Shown one piece after another: positions 28,193 to 36,867 of a DNA stretch of 64,000 nt. Position numbers and translations under genes: made by a program. Each line of letters begins with the position of its first letter. The first letter of the stretch is position 1. The notes beneath the pieces were generated by a model, which was given only the letters and a program-made list of their open reading frames with translations, made no database searches and had not been told where the DNA came from. Origin of the DNA: an uncultured Alistipes sp. (GTDB lineage Bacteria; Bacteroidota; Bacteroidia; Bacteroidales; Rikenellaceae). The DNA lies in the NCBI GenBank assembly GCA_910577475.1, contig CAJTLJ010000008.1:1-64000 (forward strand). The letters are read 5' to 3'.

Positions 28193-29995
28193 CTACTCTT
28201 TGCTCTCGTCGATCAGGCTCATCTCGCAGCGGGCGCAGTCGAACGCCAGCCGATAGCGAAAGGCCCCGTGCACCAGAAAGAGGGCGCCTCCCGACGAGGG
28301 ATTCTTTTTCAAACATTGTCCGATCTCGCGCCGGATGCAGTAGCCCGACCGCAATACGCGACGACCGACCGTCGACCGCTCCAGATCCAGCCCGCGCTCG
28401 ATCCGCTCCACGCCGTGACGGCGATAGAAGCGCTCGGCCAGCCGGTTGGTTACGTTCTCCTCGGCCGTCAGCTCCCGCCTCGGGAAGCGGGCCCGTCCGT
28501 CGTCGGAGAGGATGCGGTGCCCGCGCGGCATCTCCCGCCGCACCCGTGCCAGCCGCTCCAGCCCCTCGCGCCGCATCTCGGCCAGCAGCGAGACGGGCAC
28601 GAAACGCACCTCGCCCGACGCCGTCACCTCCTCCACCGCGAAATCGGTGTCGCCGCTCCGGCTCAGCTGCGAGCGGCAGGTCTCTATCATCCGCTGGGGC
28701 TGCAGCGCCGGCTCGAAACAGCCGCTGCGGACCGCCGCGGCCTCGGCACCCTCGCAATCGACGAACCGCACAGCGACCTCCCCGGCCGAAAAGGCGACCT
28801 CCGCCCGCACGGGAATCACGCGCCGCATGCGGCTCCGCTCCAGCGAGCGGACGAAGAGCCGGTCGAAGTTGCGCGAAACCATCGTCCCGGGGCGTATCCC
28901 CTCCATGCGGTCGGGAACGACCCGACGCCCCTCCACCCGATTCACGGAGGTACCTGAGGCGCCGAAGCAGATGCCGTCGCCGGCCGTCAGCGTATGGTCG
29001 CGGTCGAGCACGAACCCCGTGCGGTCGACCCGCACCACGCGTCCTATCGGCTCGCCGACCGCCTTCGGGGTGTCGAACGAGGCGAGCCCCGCCCTGCGGC
29101 CGTCGAAGAGAAACTCCGACTCGCCCCGCGTGAAGCTCTTCGACGGGTCAGGGACGAAATCGGGCACGGAGCGCCCCGCCGAGGCTCGCCGCAGATGGGG
29201 GCGCAGCGCCAACTCCCGATCGAGAGCCTCCCGATACCAGGCCACCACGTTGCGGACATAGTTGACGTCCTTGAGCCGCCCCTCGATCTTGAAGGAGCAG
29301 ACCCCGGCATCGAGCAGGTCGCCCAACCGGTGCGTCAGGTTCAGGTCGCGGACCGAAAGGAGATGTTTCCCCGTCAAGACCGGCCGTCCCGCCCCGTCGA
29401 CCAGATCGTAGGTCAGGCGGCAGGGCTGGCTGCATGCCCCCCGGTTGCCGCTGCGGTCCGGAGTCATCGAGCGCGAGAGAAAGCAGCGGCCGCTATGCCC
29501 CACGCAGATCGCTCCGTGCACGAAGCACTCCAGGTCGACCGTCGTGGCGGCGCGGATGGCGCGAATCTCCTCCAGCGAGAGGCCCCGCTCCAGAATCACC
29601 CGCGCGAAACCGCACTCCTCCAGAAAGCGCACCCCCTCGGGGGTCATGTTGCAGGTCTGGGTCGATGCGTGGAGTTCGGCCGGAAGGTCCATCTCCCGCA
29701 GAGCCATGTCCTGCACGATGAGGGCATCGGCCCCGGCCGCCCAGACCGCACGGGCCTGCCGCTCGGCCTCGGCCAGTTCGTCGTCGTAAAGCAGCGTGTT
29801 GATCGTCACGTGAATCCGTGCGCCGAAACGGTGGGCATACTCCGCCGCGCGGCGAATATCATCGACCGTGTTTCCGGCCGCGACGCGGGCACCGAAACGG
29901 GCACCGCCCATATAGACGGCATCCGCCCCGGCGTCGATGGCCGCCACGGCCGTCTCGTAGTCCCTCGCGGGAGCCAGCAGTTCGATGGTTTGCAT
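28193..29995 (-). CDS. U32 family peptidase-like protein (RlhA/TrhP type)
   Basis: A 600-residue U32 protein. It starts MQTIELLAPARDYETAVAAIDAGADAVYMGG, the family's TIM-barrel N-terminus. The central U32 Cys cluster is clear: ECFVHGAICVGHSGRC then NRGACSQPCR. The long C-terminal region matches the size of RlhA-type proteins, which hydroxylate 23S rRNA C2501, or TrhP, which acts on tRNA wobble uridine. True peptidase activity is doubtful. The promoter box lies only 5 nt before the ATG. Confidence 0.88.
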   Translation of the reverse strand: MQTIELLAPARDYETAVAAIDAGADAVYMGGARFGARVAAGNTVDDIRRAAEYAHRFGARIHVTINTLLYDDELAEAERQARAVWAAGADALIVQDMALREMDLPAELHASTQTCNMTPEGVRFLEECGFARVILERGLSLEEIRAIRAATTVDLECFVHGAICVGHSGRCFLSRSMTPDRSGNRGACSQPCRLTYDLVDGAGRPVLTGKHLLSVRDLNLTHRLGDLLDAGVCSFKIEGRLKDVNYVRNVVAWYREALDRELALRPHLRRASAGRSVPDFVPDPSKSFTRGESEFLFDGRRAGLASFDTPKAVGEPIGRVVRVDRTGFVLDRDHTLTAGDGICFGASGTSVNRVEGRRVVPDRMEGIRPGTMVSRNFDRLFVRSLERSRMRRVIPVRAEVAFSAGEVAVRFVDCEGAEAAAVRSGCFEPALQPQRMIETCRSQLSRSGDTDFAVEEVTASGEVRFVPVSLLAEMRREGLERLARVRREMPRGHRILSDDGRARFPRRELTAEENVTNRLAERFYRRHGVERIERGLDLERSTVGRRVLRSGYCIRREIGQCLKKNPSSGGALFLVHGAFRYRLAFDCARCEMSLIDESKE

Positions 29996-30000
29996 GCGGA

Positions 30001-30008
30001 CAAAGATA
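30001..30008 (-). promoter_or_regulatory. Promoter -7 box of the U32 gene, nearly leaderless
   Basis: The minus strand reads TATCTTTG followed by TCCGC and then the ATG at 29995. By the usual spacing transcription would begin at or within a few nt of the start codon, giving a very short or absent leader. Confidence 0.55.
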
Positions 30009-30629
30009 CGAAGAAAATCCGAGAGCAGTGCAACGGCAGGTCAAATAATGTTAAAGTGTTGTAGATCAGAATTTGACAGCTTCGTTCGGTCGTAGGCTTC
30101 GCAATGGGTAAAAACCCGAAAAAAAGGCCGGAATCCGAACATGGAACGCCTGAGTGCTACTTATCCGTTGCCCTTTTCAAGGTTTGGATAATACCCGTTT
30201 CACCGACAGTCGGCCGCCCAATTCGATCGCTGTCTCGCTGCGCCTTCGATTCTCCTCGCATCCAGATTACAAAAGTAGTTATAATTTCGGTTCGGGATTA
30301 AAAAGACAGGGCGAAGCACCGGATGAGGGTTTTGTTCGTATATTTGATACATTCTGATGTTATTTATTTGACTGTAAACAGATTAAAAAGAGTCCGCGTG
30401 AAGTGTGGGCAATGGATAAGAAATTAGTAAGCCTCTGTGGAACACCATGTTTCTCACGGTTTTAAATAACTCTCTTACTGGGTACAAAGGTAACATTTAT
30501 TCCGGAAAAAGCAGTCTGTTTCAGTCGGAAATCCGTCTAAAATCTTATTATTTCATGTTCTGTGGAGTAGAATACGGCTACTCGCCATAGAAAGACCGTA
30601 GTTTCCATAGCCACAGGCAAAGGTAGTCC
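30009..30629. other. Lower-GC spacer with gene debris
   Basis: About 620 nt with no gene I can support. A 67-codon plus-strand reading (30154-30357) contains a PPNSIAVSLRLRFS stretch reminiscent of an outer-membrane beta strand. It has no clear start signal and may be the tail of a lost gene. Base composition is lower in GC than the flanks, suggesting the left end of an acquired, decayed segment. Confidence 0.35.
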
Positions 30630-30739
30630 GTGTTCTTGTCGGACATTGCAAGGTCAAGCCCTTCGGGTTTCGGGGAAAATCATCCTCGCCCGGAGGGCTT
30701 GCGGTATTTTCCCTCGAAAACCTTGCATGTCCTGAACAC
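30630..30739. other. Long imperfect palindrome upstream of a mobile-element gene
   Basis: Nested arms pair over 110 nt: GTGTTC with GAACAC at the ends, GGACATTGCAAGGT with ACCTTGCATGTCC (one bulge), then CGGGGAAAAT with ATTTTCCCTCG. CAAGCCC in the left arm can also pair with AGGGCTTG in the loop, giving an alternative fold. It lies 69 nt before the broken mobile-element gene. It could be a structured leader RNA, an oriT-like site or a recombination site. Confidence 0.5.
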
Positions 30740-30807
30740 GACCTTTTAAGCCTGTAGTTATGGGAACTCCGGCCCCATAAGCCGGAATAACAAAAAAATA
30801 AGATGGT

Positions 30808-31858
30808 ATGTCAGAAGCAACAAAGGACAAGTACACCCTTGAGATCCTATTGGTATTGCAGCTCAGCCACAGAGACCAACCAATACGGGAATTTCTGGCA
30901 ACGAACCCGCCGGAGTGGTACCCCGTTCTGATCGAGGGGATATACGAGTGTTTGAAGCGCCGCAAGCCTCTGACTTGGCAGAACGTTTATCAGACAACGA
31001 GAGAGATCGACGCGAAGCGGAATCCGAAAGGCTGGTAGCCCTTGCCAAAGAGAACGGGTTATATATTCCGGAAACGGACTACGGCAAGTTCGGGATTCGC
31101 AACACGGATCGTACTGGAGAAAGCGTTGTTTACAAGAATGATGCGGAGAATCGCCATTACAAAGTAAAGGACCCTTACGCGAAGGCGCCGATCAAAGGCA
31201 ATGCGCCGGAAGATGCCATATATGAACATCTGGTGCATAACCGGTTGTTCCCGGAGGACAAGTATCGTTTCGAGGGAATCGGCAACAACTATCTGGAAGA
31301 TGTTCGTATCATTTTGTCGCAACCTTCCGTGTTGTCGGCAGGACAGCCGACAAAGGCGCAGATCGATGCCGCATTGGCTGCCCGGGGATTGTACCCGGAG
31401 GACAAGTACACTTACGGGAACGAGTGGGTTTCCGTTACGGATATCGAAGGTGACAATGTCCTGGTAGATAAAGACGGCCTGCTTCATTTCATCGATCCGA
31501 TCATCAAGTTCAAGCGGCCTGCCCGGCAGATTCTCGAACAATACGATGGTTCGGAATCGGGCCGGAACCTCAAAGCGGCAGCGATCAGAAACCCGCGCCC
31601 GTTTCCGAGGAGTCGAAGCAGATCATCGATAAGGTAAATCGTAAGAATGCGGCCCGCAAGGACGTAATCTGCAAGGACAACACCAGCCCTTTATCCCTGC
31701 TTTTCTACCATGACTACCGCAAAAAATCGGTTGGCTTGGGCATGTCAGTATCCCGTGAATACCGGAATACTGAGACCCAAAAGATAACGGATAACTGCCC
31801 CGACAAGGACGCTGTTCAATTTCAGACAACTACTAATAATCGCTTCAAAGGTTCTTAA
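30808..31858 (+). pseudogene. Frameshifted mobile-element gene, polyvalent-protein-like
   Basis: Three adjacent frames together give one protein. Frame 1 (30808 to about 30950) reads MSEATKDKYTLEILLVLQLS and PPEWYPVLIEGIYEC. The second frame (about 30950-31560) reads FEAPQASDLAERLSDNERD, then ENGLYIPETDYGKFG and EGDNVLVDKDGLLHFIDPIIKFK. The third (about 31570-31858) reads QKPAPVSEESKQIIDKVNRK and ends RFKGS. Each junction is a one-base loss. The middle part resembles the kinase-like domain of polyvalent proteins carried by Bacteroidales conjugative elements, a resemblance from memory. The gene is dead or contains sequence errors. Confidence 0.6.
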
Positions 31859-31912
31859 TTGTTGCTGCGGGGGCAAATTGCAAACTTGCTTGCTTTTGTG
31901 CTTGCTTATTTA

Positions 31913-31920
31913 TATCTTTG
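31913..31920 (+). promoter_or_regulatory. Promoter -7 box of the MBOAT operon
   Basis: TATCTTTG followed by C matches TAnnTTTG, 29 nt before the MBOAT ATG. A TTTG at 31895-31898 is closer than the usual 19-21 nt, so the -33 box is uncertain. Confidence 0.6.
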
Positions 31921-31949
31921 CTTCGATTTAACCTAAACGCAGTTCGTAC

Positions 31950-33404
31950 ATGCTGTTCAATTCTATCGAGTTCGCGATATTCCTGCCTATCGTATTCCTG
32001 CTCTACTGGTTCGTCTTCAACCGACAAGAGCGCATCCGCAACCTCTTCATCATCGTAGTCAGCTACATCTTCTACGGGTGGTGGGACTGGCGGTTTCTGC
32101 TGCTGATCGCCTTCACCTCGCTTTGCAGCTACCTGAGCGGCGTGGGCATCGAGAGCGTGCGAAGAAACGAGCGGGGGGGGGAACGCCGGGCCCGCTGGAT
32201 CAGCGGCGCGAATATCGTCCTCAACCTGGGTATTCTGGGTATCTTCAAGTATTATAACTTCTTCGTCTCGGAGTTTGCCGCCCGCTTTCTGGACGGAGAC
32301 ACCTCGGGGCTGCTGGTTCGTCTGATCCTGCCCGTCGGCATCTCGTTCTACACGTTCCAGGCCCTCAGCTACTCGATAGACGTCTACCGCCGCAAGCTCG
32401 ACGCCACGCACGACATCACCGCCTTCTTCGCCTACATCTCCTTCTTTCCACAGCTGGTGGCAGGCCCCATCGAACGGGCGACCAACCTGCTACCCCAGTT
32501 CTACAGGCTCCAGCGCTTCGACTATGCGGCGGCCGTCGACGGCGGCCGCCGCATTCTGTGGGGATTGTTCAAAAAGATCGTCGTGGCCGACAGCTGCGCG
32601 GGGATGGTGAACCGCATCTTCGCCGACTATCAGGAGCTGCCCGGCAGCACGCTCCTGATCGGCGCCCTGCTCTTCGCATTCCAGATCTACGGCGACTTCT
32701 CGGGATACTCCGACATCGCCATCGGCACGGCCCGCCTCTTCGGATTCCGGCTGATGCAGAATTTCCGAGTCCCCTACTTCTCGCGCGACATCGCCGAGTT
32801 CTGGCGGCGCTGGCATATCTCACTCAACACCTGGTTCCGCGACTACATCTACATCCCGCTGGGCGGCAGCCGCGTGTCGAAAGCCAAAGTCATCCGCAAC
32901 ACCTTCATCATCTTTCTGGTGAGCGGATTCTGGCACGGCGCCAACTGGACCTTTCTGGCCTGGGGAGCCTATCACGCCCTGCTCTTCATGCCGCTGATCC
33001 TGATGAACCGCAACCGGCACAACACCGACACCGCCGCCGAGGGACGCATGCTCCCGTCGCTGCGCGAGGCCGCCTCGATGACGGTCACCTTCGCGCTGGT
33101 CGTCGTCGGCTGGATTCTGTTCCGCGCCGAGACCATCGGCGACGCCTGGCACTACCTTCAGGGAATCTGCTCCCGCTCGCTGCTGGCAAAGCCGGTCGGA
33201 TACGGCGAGGAGCACATGCTGTGGCAGACTTTCGCCTTCATCCTCGTGCTGCTGATTGTGGAGTGGATCCAGCGCAACCGCGAGCACGGGCTGGCGCTCG
33301 ACCGGGTTCGGTCGGCCCCCCTGCGGTGGATCATCTACTATGCCGTCATCATCAGTCTCTTCTTCGGCGAAGGGGTGGAGACCTTCATCTATTTCCAGTT
33401 CTGA
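31950..33404 (+). CDS. MBOAT family O-acyltransferase (AlgI/DltB-like)
   Basis: A 484-residue polytopic membrane O-acyltransferase that passes acetyl groups across the membrane to a glycan. It has the MBOAT hallmarks AEFWRRWHISLNTWFRDYIYIPLGGSR and the catalytic His region FLVSGFWHGANWTFLAWG. About ten to eleven helices are visible. Its stop precedes the ATG of the AlgJ-like partner by 1 nt, the usual AlgI-AlgJ/X arrangement. The acceptor polysaccharide is not indicated by neighbours. Confidence 0.93.
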   Translation: MLFNSIEFAIFLPIVFLLYWFVFNRQERIRNLFIIVVSYIFYGWWDWRFLLLIAFTSLCSYLSGVGIESVRRNERGGERRARWISGANIVLNLGILGIFKYYNFFVSEFAARFLDGDTSGLLVRLILPVGISFYTFQALSYSIDVYRRKLDATHDITAFFAYISFFPQLVAGPIERATNLLPQFYRLQRFDYAAAVDGGRRILWGLFKKIVVADSCAGMVNRIFADYQELPGSTLLIGALLFAFQIYGDFSGYSDIAIGTARLFGFRLMQNFRVPYFSRDIAEFWRRWHISLNTWFRDYIYIPLGGSRVSKAKVIRNTFIIFLVSGFWHGANWTFLAWGAYHALLFMPLILMNRNRHNTDTAAEGRMLPSLREAASMTVTFALVVVGWILFRAETIGDAWHYLQGICSRSLLAKPVGYGEEHMLWQTFAFILVLLIVEWIQRNREHGLALDRVRSAPLRWIIYYAVIISLFFGEGVETFIYFQF

Positions 33405-33405
33405 C

Positions 33406-34482
33406 ATGAAACGATTCCTCGTCCGTACATTCATCGGAGCCATTCCGCTGCTGCTGCTCGTGCTCGGCTCCCTCTACTACTATTTCCGGATCCGACCCGA
33501 ACTGACCGGCGACCTCGGACAGCTGGGAAAGATCGCATTCGGCACCGAATACGACGCCCGGATCGGCAAGCCCCTGCTCGCCGACCGGATGGTCCGCCCT
33601 TACGAACCCGGCGCACCGGTCGGTCGGATCGTAACCATCGGCGACTCCTTCAGCCAGCAGGAAGAGAAGGGTTATCAGAATTTTCTGGCTCACCGGCTCG
33701 GCGAACCCGTAACCAATATCCGGCTGATTCAGGGCGAGGCTCCGGAGCAGGCCGCCCTCGACCTGCTGCGCGACGGATTCTTCGACACGCTGCCCGAGGT
33801 GAAATGGGTGATCGTCGAATCGGTCGAACGGGCCCTGGTCGACCGCTGTCTGAAGCTGGCACCCGACCGCACCCCCGAAGCATCGCCCCTGCTGCGCGAC
33901 GGGGACGGCCCGACGGGACCCGAGAGCAGCAACGGCCTGCTGGGCCGTGCCTTCCGCCAGAGCAAGGACTGGATGCTCCTCCGTACCGGTTTGGCCGCCA
34001 ATCCCGTCTGCTCCGCAGCGCTTTCCCGACCCTGCTTCACCCTTCCCGGACGGGAAAGCACGCTCTATTTCTACCGGGACGACCTCGACCGGCTCTCCGT
34101 CTCCGACGACGAGTTAGCCGCCATGCGCGAATCGCTCCGCACCCTACACGACCGGTTTCGAGAGCGCGGGATCGAACTGTTCTACCTGATGGCCGTCGAC
34201 AAATACGAGCTCTATCAGCACCTCATCGCCGAAAATCCCTACCCGCAGCGCCTGCTGGGCACCCGGCTGCGGGAGCTGGATTCGCTGGAGTTCTTCATCG
34301 ATCCTCTGCCCCGGCTGCGCGAGCGGCTGGATGCGGGCGAAACGGACCTCTATCTCGGTCACGACACGCACTGGTCGCAGAAGGGAGCCGCACTGGCCGC
34401 CGACCTGCTTTGCGAGAAGATCCTCGACCGCGAAACGGAACATGCGACGACCGACGACGAAAATCGTCCGAATTTCGACTAA
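33406..34482 (+). CDS. AlgJ/AlgX-like SGNH acetyltransferase partner
   Basis: A 358-residue protein with one N-terminal membrane anchor (residues 7-27) and a periplasmic SGNH-like domain. The nucleophile motif is IGDSFSQQ, and the catalytic Asp-His pair lies in LGHDTHWSQKGA near residue 330. Together with the MBOAT protein it should O-acetylate an envelope or extracellular glycan. The start at 33406 follows the MBOAT stop; the longer in-frame reading overlaps MBOAT out of frame and is a shadow. Confidence 0.88.
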   Translation: MKRFLVRTFIGAIPLLLLVLGSLYYYFRIRPELTGDLGQLGKIAFGTEYDARIGKPLLADRMVRPYEPGAPVGRIVTIGDSFSQQEEKGYQNFLAHRLGEPVTNIRLIQGEAPEQAALDLLRDGFFDTLPEVKWVIVESVERALVDRCLKLAPDRTPEASPLLRDGDGPTGPESSNGLLGRAFRQSKDWMLLRTGLAANPVCSAALSRPCFTLPGRESTLYFYRDDLDRLSVSDDELAAMRESLRTLHDRFRERGIELFYLMAVDKYELYQHLIAENPYPQRLLGTRLRELDSLEFFIDPLPRLRERLDAGETDLYLGHDTHWSQKGAALAADLLCEKILDRETEHATTDDENRPNFD

Positions 34483-34553
34483 AACGCATTCGATTAGTTA
34501 TCACGTAATTAACAATTTGTTGAAAATTATTTTATAAAATTCTTCCGAAATAA

Positions 34554-34585
34554 TTTGCACGGATCGGTTTTTTACCCTATATTTG
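34554..34585 (+). promoter_or_regulatory. Promoter of tRNA-Arg
   Basis: TTTG (34554-34557), 20 nt, then TATATTTG (34578-34585) followed by C: a full Bacteroidota promoter. Predicted start near 34591, just before the tRNA at 34598. Confidence 0.8.
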
Positions 34586-34597
34586 CACTCGCAATTC

Positions 34598-34671
34598 GGC
34601 ACCGTAGCTTAATTGAATAGAGCATCTGACTACGGATCAGAAGGTTACAGGTTTGAGTCCTGTCGGTGTCA
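34598..34671 (+). tRNA. tRNA-Arg (ACG)
   Basis: A 74-nt cloverleaf. Acceptor GGCACCG pairs with CGGTGTC (one G-T), the discriminator is A, and no CCA is encoded. The anticodon stem TCTGA/TCAGA encloses CTACGGA, giving ACG (read as ICG). Immediately downstream lies a decayed integrase gene, so this tRNA is the likely integration site of a former element. Confidence 0.96.
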
Positions 34672-34683
34672 CACTGAAAACCA

Positions 34684-34712
34684 ACCACTTACAGCAATGT
34701 AGGTGGTTTTTT
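34684..34712 (+). terminator. Terminator of tRNA-Arg
   Basis: A 10-bp stem with one G-T pair (34684-34693 against 34698-34707) and a GCAA loop is followed by TTTTT, 12 nt after the tRNA. Confidence 0.85.
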
Positions 34713-34773
34713 CGTGTCTTGTTTTCAGCCCGTTTTCCTTCGGTTTACGCAGTTTGTGTAAACCGATGGTCCT

Positions 34774-35017
34774 GATGAACAGACGAACAAGCGGATAAAT
34801 CGTTATCTTAATTGCGAACATCTCTGCCATTATGCGACACACATTCGCTGACGTGCTGAAGAGATCAGGCGTATCCAGATCCACCATTAGCGAATCAAAG
34901 GAGCACAGTTCGGAAAAGATTACACGGATCCGCCTCGATTCGTTCGAGAATTCTCAGGTAGACGCGGCGATACAAAATTCATTGCGAGCACCCAAAAGAC
35001 AAACATCGTTAAAGTAG
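34774..35017 (+). pseudogene. Tyrosine integrase relic (C-terminal end)
   Basis: Two frames hold the last part of a Bacteroidales tyrosine recombinase. The first (34774-about 34845) reads DEQTNKRINRYL..CHYA. The second (34832-35017) reads RHTFADVLKRSGVS, HSSEKITRI and DSFENSQVDAA. Joined, they give the HxxR box (HYARHTFA) and the later H. The catalytic Tyr, expected in ITRIYLDSF, is Arg, and LGHSS reads KEHSS. The N-terminal two thirds are gone. It supports past integration at the adjacent tRNA-Arg. Confidence 0.75.
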
Positions 35018-35133
35018 TTTTTAGCCCCTTTACGATGTTTATCCTTATCGATGTATGTTCATCGTCAAGAGGTCAGCATCCGATGCTCTATAGATGACAA
35101 AAAATTCCTCGAAATATGGAATATATAATTCGT

Positions 35134-35854
35134 CTAAGTTTTTTCTCTTGCTATGCCAGCAAGAGAAACCAGCAATTCAACCCAGTATCTTATAATTTGA
35201 ACAACGTATAATTGTCTATATTTCGCGACGACCTCACTTTTCCCTGCCCGAAAACTCGCATCTTCAATAGAATTGATTTCCGCTCTGTCTTCCCCCGTAT
35301 GCCTAACCATCATGAAAGAACCGCTCAATCGGTCTATAATCCGTGCATTTCTTCTTATTTTTTCTTTCTGCCTTTCGGACACCCTCAAATCATATAAAGG
35401 CTCATCCACTTTATGATGCTACTCCGATATAGGATCACGCCCATAAGATTCTTCCATCAATTTATTCAGGTTTGCATACCGATCACCCCGTGCAAAGCCA
35501 GTTAAGAGTTTCATTATTTCCATATGAATATCCGAATCGGGATAACCGTGTTTAAAAGTAACGTCATTCCGCTTCGCTATATTATGGGACATTTCATATA
35601 ATTTCCCCAAATCATGTCCAAACTTGCGCACATATTCTTCTTTAGGAAAACTGCCATCGCTACTAATATAATAATCGAGAAGAATACATAATTTCCCCCA
35701 ATCGCTCAATGCCCAGGGAAATCGAGGAGAAAGAAGAGAAATAAAGACCTCGCATGGCATAGTTCGCTTTAGCAAGTTGCGTCACACCTTCGCCTAATAT
35801 TTTACTTTTAAATGCAGCTTCTTCTGCAAGTGCTGTAAATACTTTATTTCCCAT
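35134..35854 (-). pseudogene. Broken gene of unknown function with one frameshift and one amber codon
   Basis: The reading starts at 35854 (MGNKVFTALAEEAAF..), shifts frame inside a run of five G (plus strand CCCCC, about 35695-35700), and continues as ..LCILLDYYISSDG to GRDPISE. It meets TAG at 35419-35421 and runs on in the same frame as HHKVDEPLYDLRVSER to REKT at 35134. A Trp codon changed to TAG would explain the stop. Joined, it would be about 240 residues, soluble and rich in Lys and Arg. FARGDRYANLNKL looks like a fragment of Bacteroidales accessory proteins; I cannot name the family. Confidence 0.55.
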
Positions 35855-36013
35855 TGGTTCACAGTTTATTGCTCGAAGATAAGATGAAGTCTGTCGAAAT
35901 CAAAATTAAATCAAGGAATTATCCGCATCGTTTTCCTCTGTCGTCTGTTGCTGCAGAAAACGGTATTTTGTAAATTCGTCTTTGTATAAGATACAGCAAC
36001 CCATTCGCAAAAA

Positions 36014-36050
36014 CGAGGGGATTCCGCTCAATGAAAACGGAAACCCCTCG
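36014..36050 (-). terminator. Terminator after broken lipoprotein-like genes
   Basis: CGAGGGGATTCCG pairs with CGGAAACCCCTCG across an 11-nt loop, with one internal mismatch. TTTTTGCG follows on the minus strand. It lies 17 nt after the last stop codon at 36068. Confidence 0.75.
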
Positions 36051-36067
36051 GCAAACGGCATGAGGCG

Positions 36068-36487
36068 TCAGTTTGCCACGGTTTTCAGGTTGAACAGATA
36101 GCGGTCCGCCGTTGAGCCGGGTTCGTCGAAGATCGCCACGATCTTCAGGACGCCTCAGGCATGGTCGCCGCGTCCGAGCAGAATCACGTCGTCTATCGCC
36201 AGAGCATCCACGAACTCGTCGCAGCGGGAGTTCTCGTAGAGCGAAGCGACGGCCGACCGGGTAGCACCCGCGTAGTCGAAGGCATTCACCTTCGCGAACC
36301 TTACTCCGGTTTCCGACCTCCACATTCGATCCACATAGCCGTTTATCGTCCGGGCTTCGATGTCGAAGTAGAGCTTTTCGCCGCCGGTCAGGTTCGTCGC
36401 CGGCTGCATGACGAAGAGGAGCACCTCCGACGCGCAGCCGCCGCAGAGCGCCAGCAGCCCCGTCGAATAGATAATCAGTCTTTTCAT
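36068..36487 (-). pseudogene. Secreted protein gene interrupted by an in-frame TGA
   Basis: It starts MKRLIIYSTGLLALCGGCASE, a signal peptide with Cys residues at 15 and 18. It reads 110 codons to TGA at 36155-36157, then continues in frame for 28 more codons (VLKIVAIFDEPGSTADRYLF..) to a second stop at 36068. The downstream part looks like genuine protein, so TGA probably replaced a sense codon. Predicted secreted or lipoprotein of about 139 residues; no family recognised. A terminator follows. Confidence 0.5.
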
Positions 36488-36544
36488 CGGTAGAAAGAGG
36501 TTACGGACATCCGTCGCAGAAACGACCGGCGGATGCCCGAAGGG

Positions 36545-36768
36545 TTACTTGAAGGCGTAGTCCCGGACTTTGGCGGTCCCGGTCACCTCGGCCCCCAGGA
36601 ACAGACGAGTCTTGTGTTTGCTCTGGTTCACGACCACGAAGTAATCCGCCTCGGGATACTTCTCCAACACCTTGAAAGCCGCCCGATCCAGCCTGCCGTA
36701 GAGACCGCCGGTCAACGCACCGGTTACTTTTCGTGCAGAGCGGTGCAGTGATAAACGTTTGGTTTACA
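36545..36768 (-). pseudogene. 5'-truncated lipoprotein-like gene fragment
   Basis: An open frame without a start codon runs from about 36768 to a TAA at 36545. It reads RKVTGALTGGLYGRLDRAAF, EKYPEADYFVVVNQSKHKTR and GAEVTGTAKVRDYAFK. The pattern of a short secreted protein with a C-terminal beta-strand tail is typical of small Bacteroidales lipoproteins, but the signal peptide and N-terminal half are missing. It sits 57 nt upstream of the next broken gene in the same orientation. Confidence 0.45.
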
Positions 36769-36867
36769 TATATGTATTATTTCATTTTTATTTCACAGGC
36801 AATCGGTTTGGGTCCACCTCGTCCACAAATATAAAAAAGAGCCCTCCTATTTTCCAAATCGGCCGCA

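Noticed and set aside
30940..31570. Programmed -1 frameshifting in the mobile-element gene
   Set aside because: No heptameric slippery sequence followed by a pseudoknot is evident at either junction, and two shifts in one short gene are better explained by deletions or sequence error.
35419..36157. Recoding of UAG or UGA (for example selenocysteine) in the island genes
   Set aside because: No SECIS-like structure is evident and both genes lie in a segment where every gene is damaged. Ordinary nonsense mutation is simpler.
36533..36751. A 72-codon plus-strand ORF
   Set aside because: The minus strand of the same region reads as a lipoprotein-like C-terminus, and the plus reading has no support.
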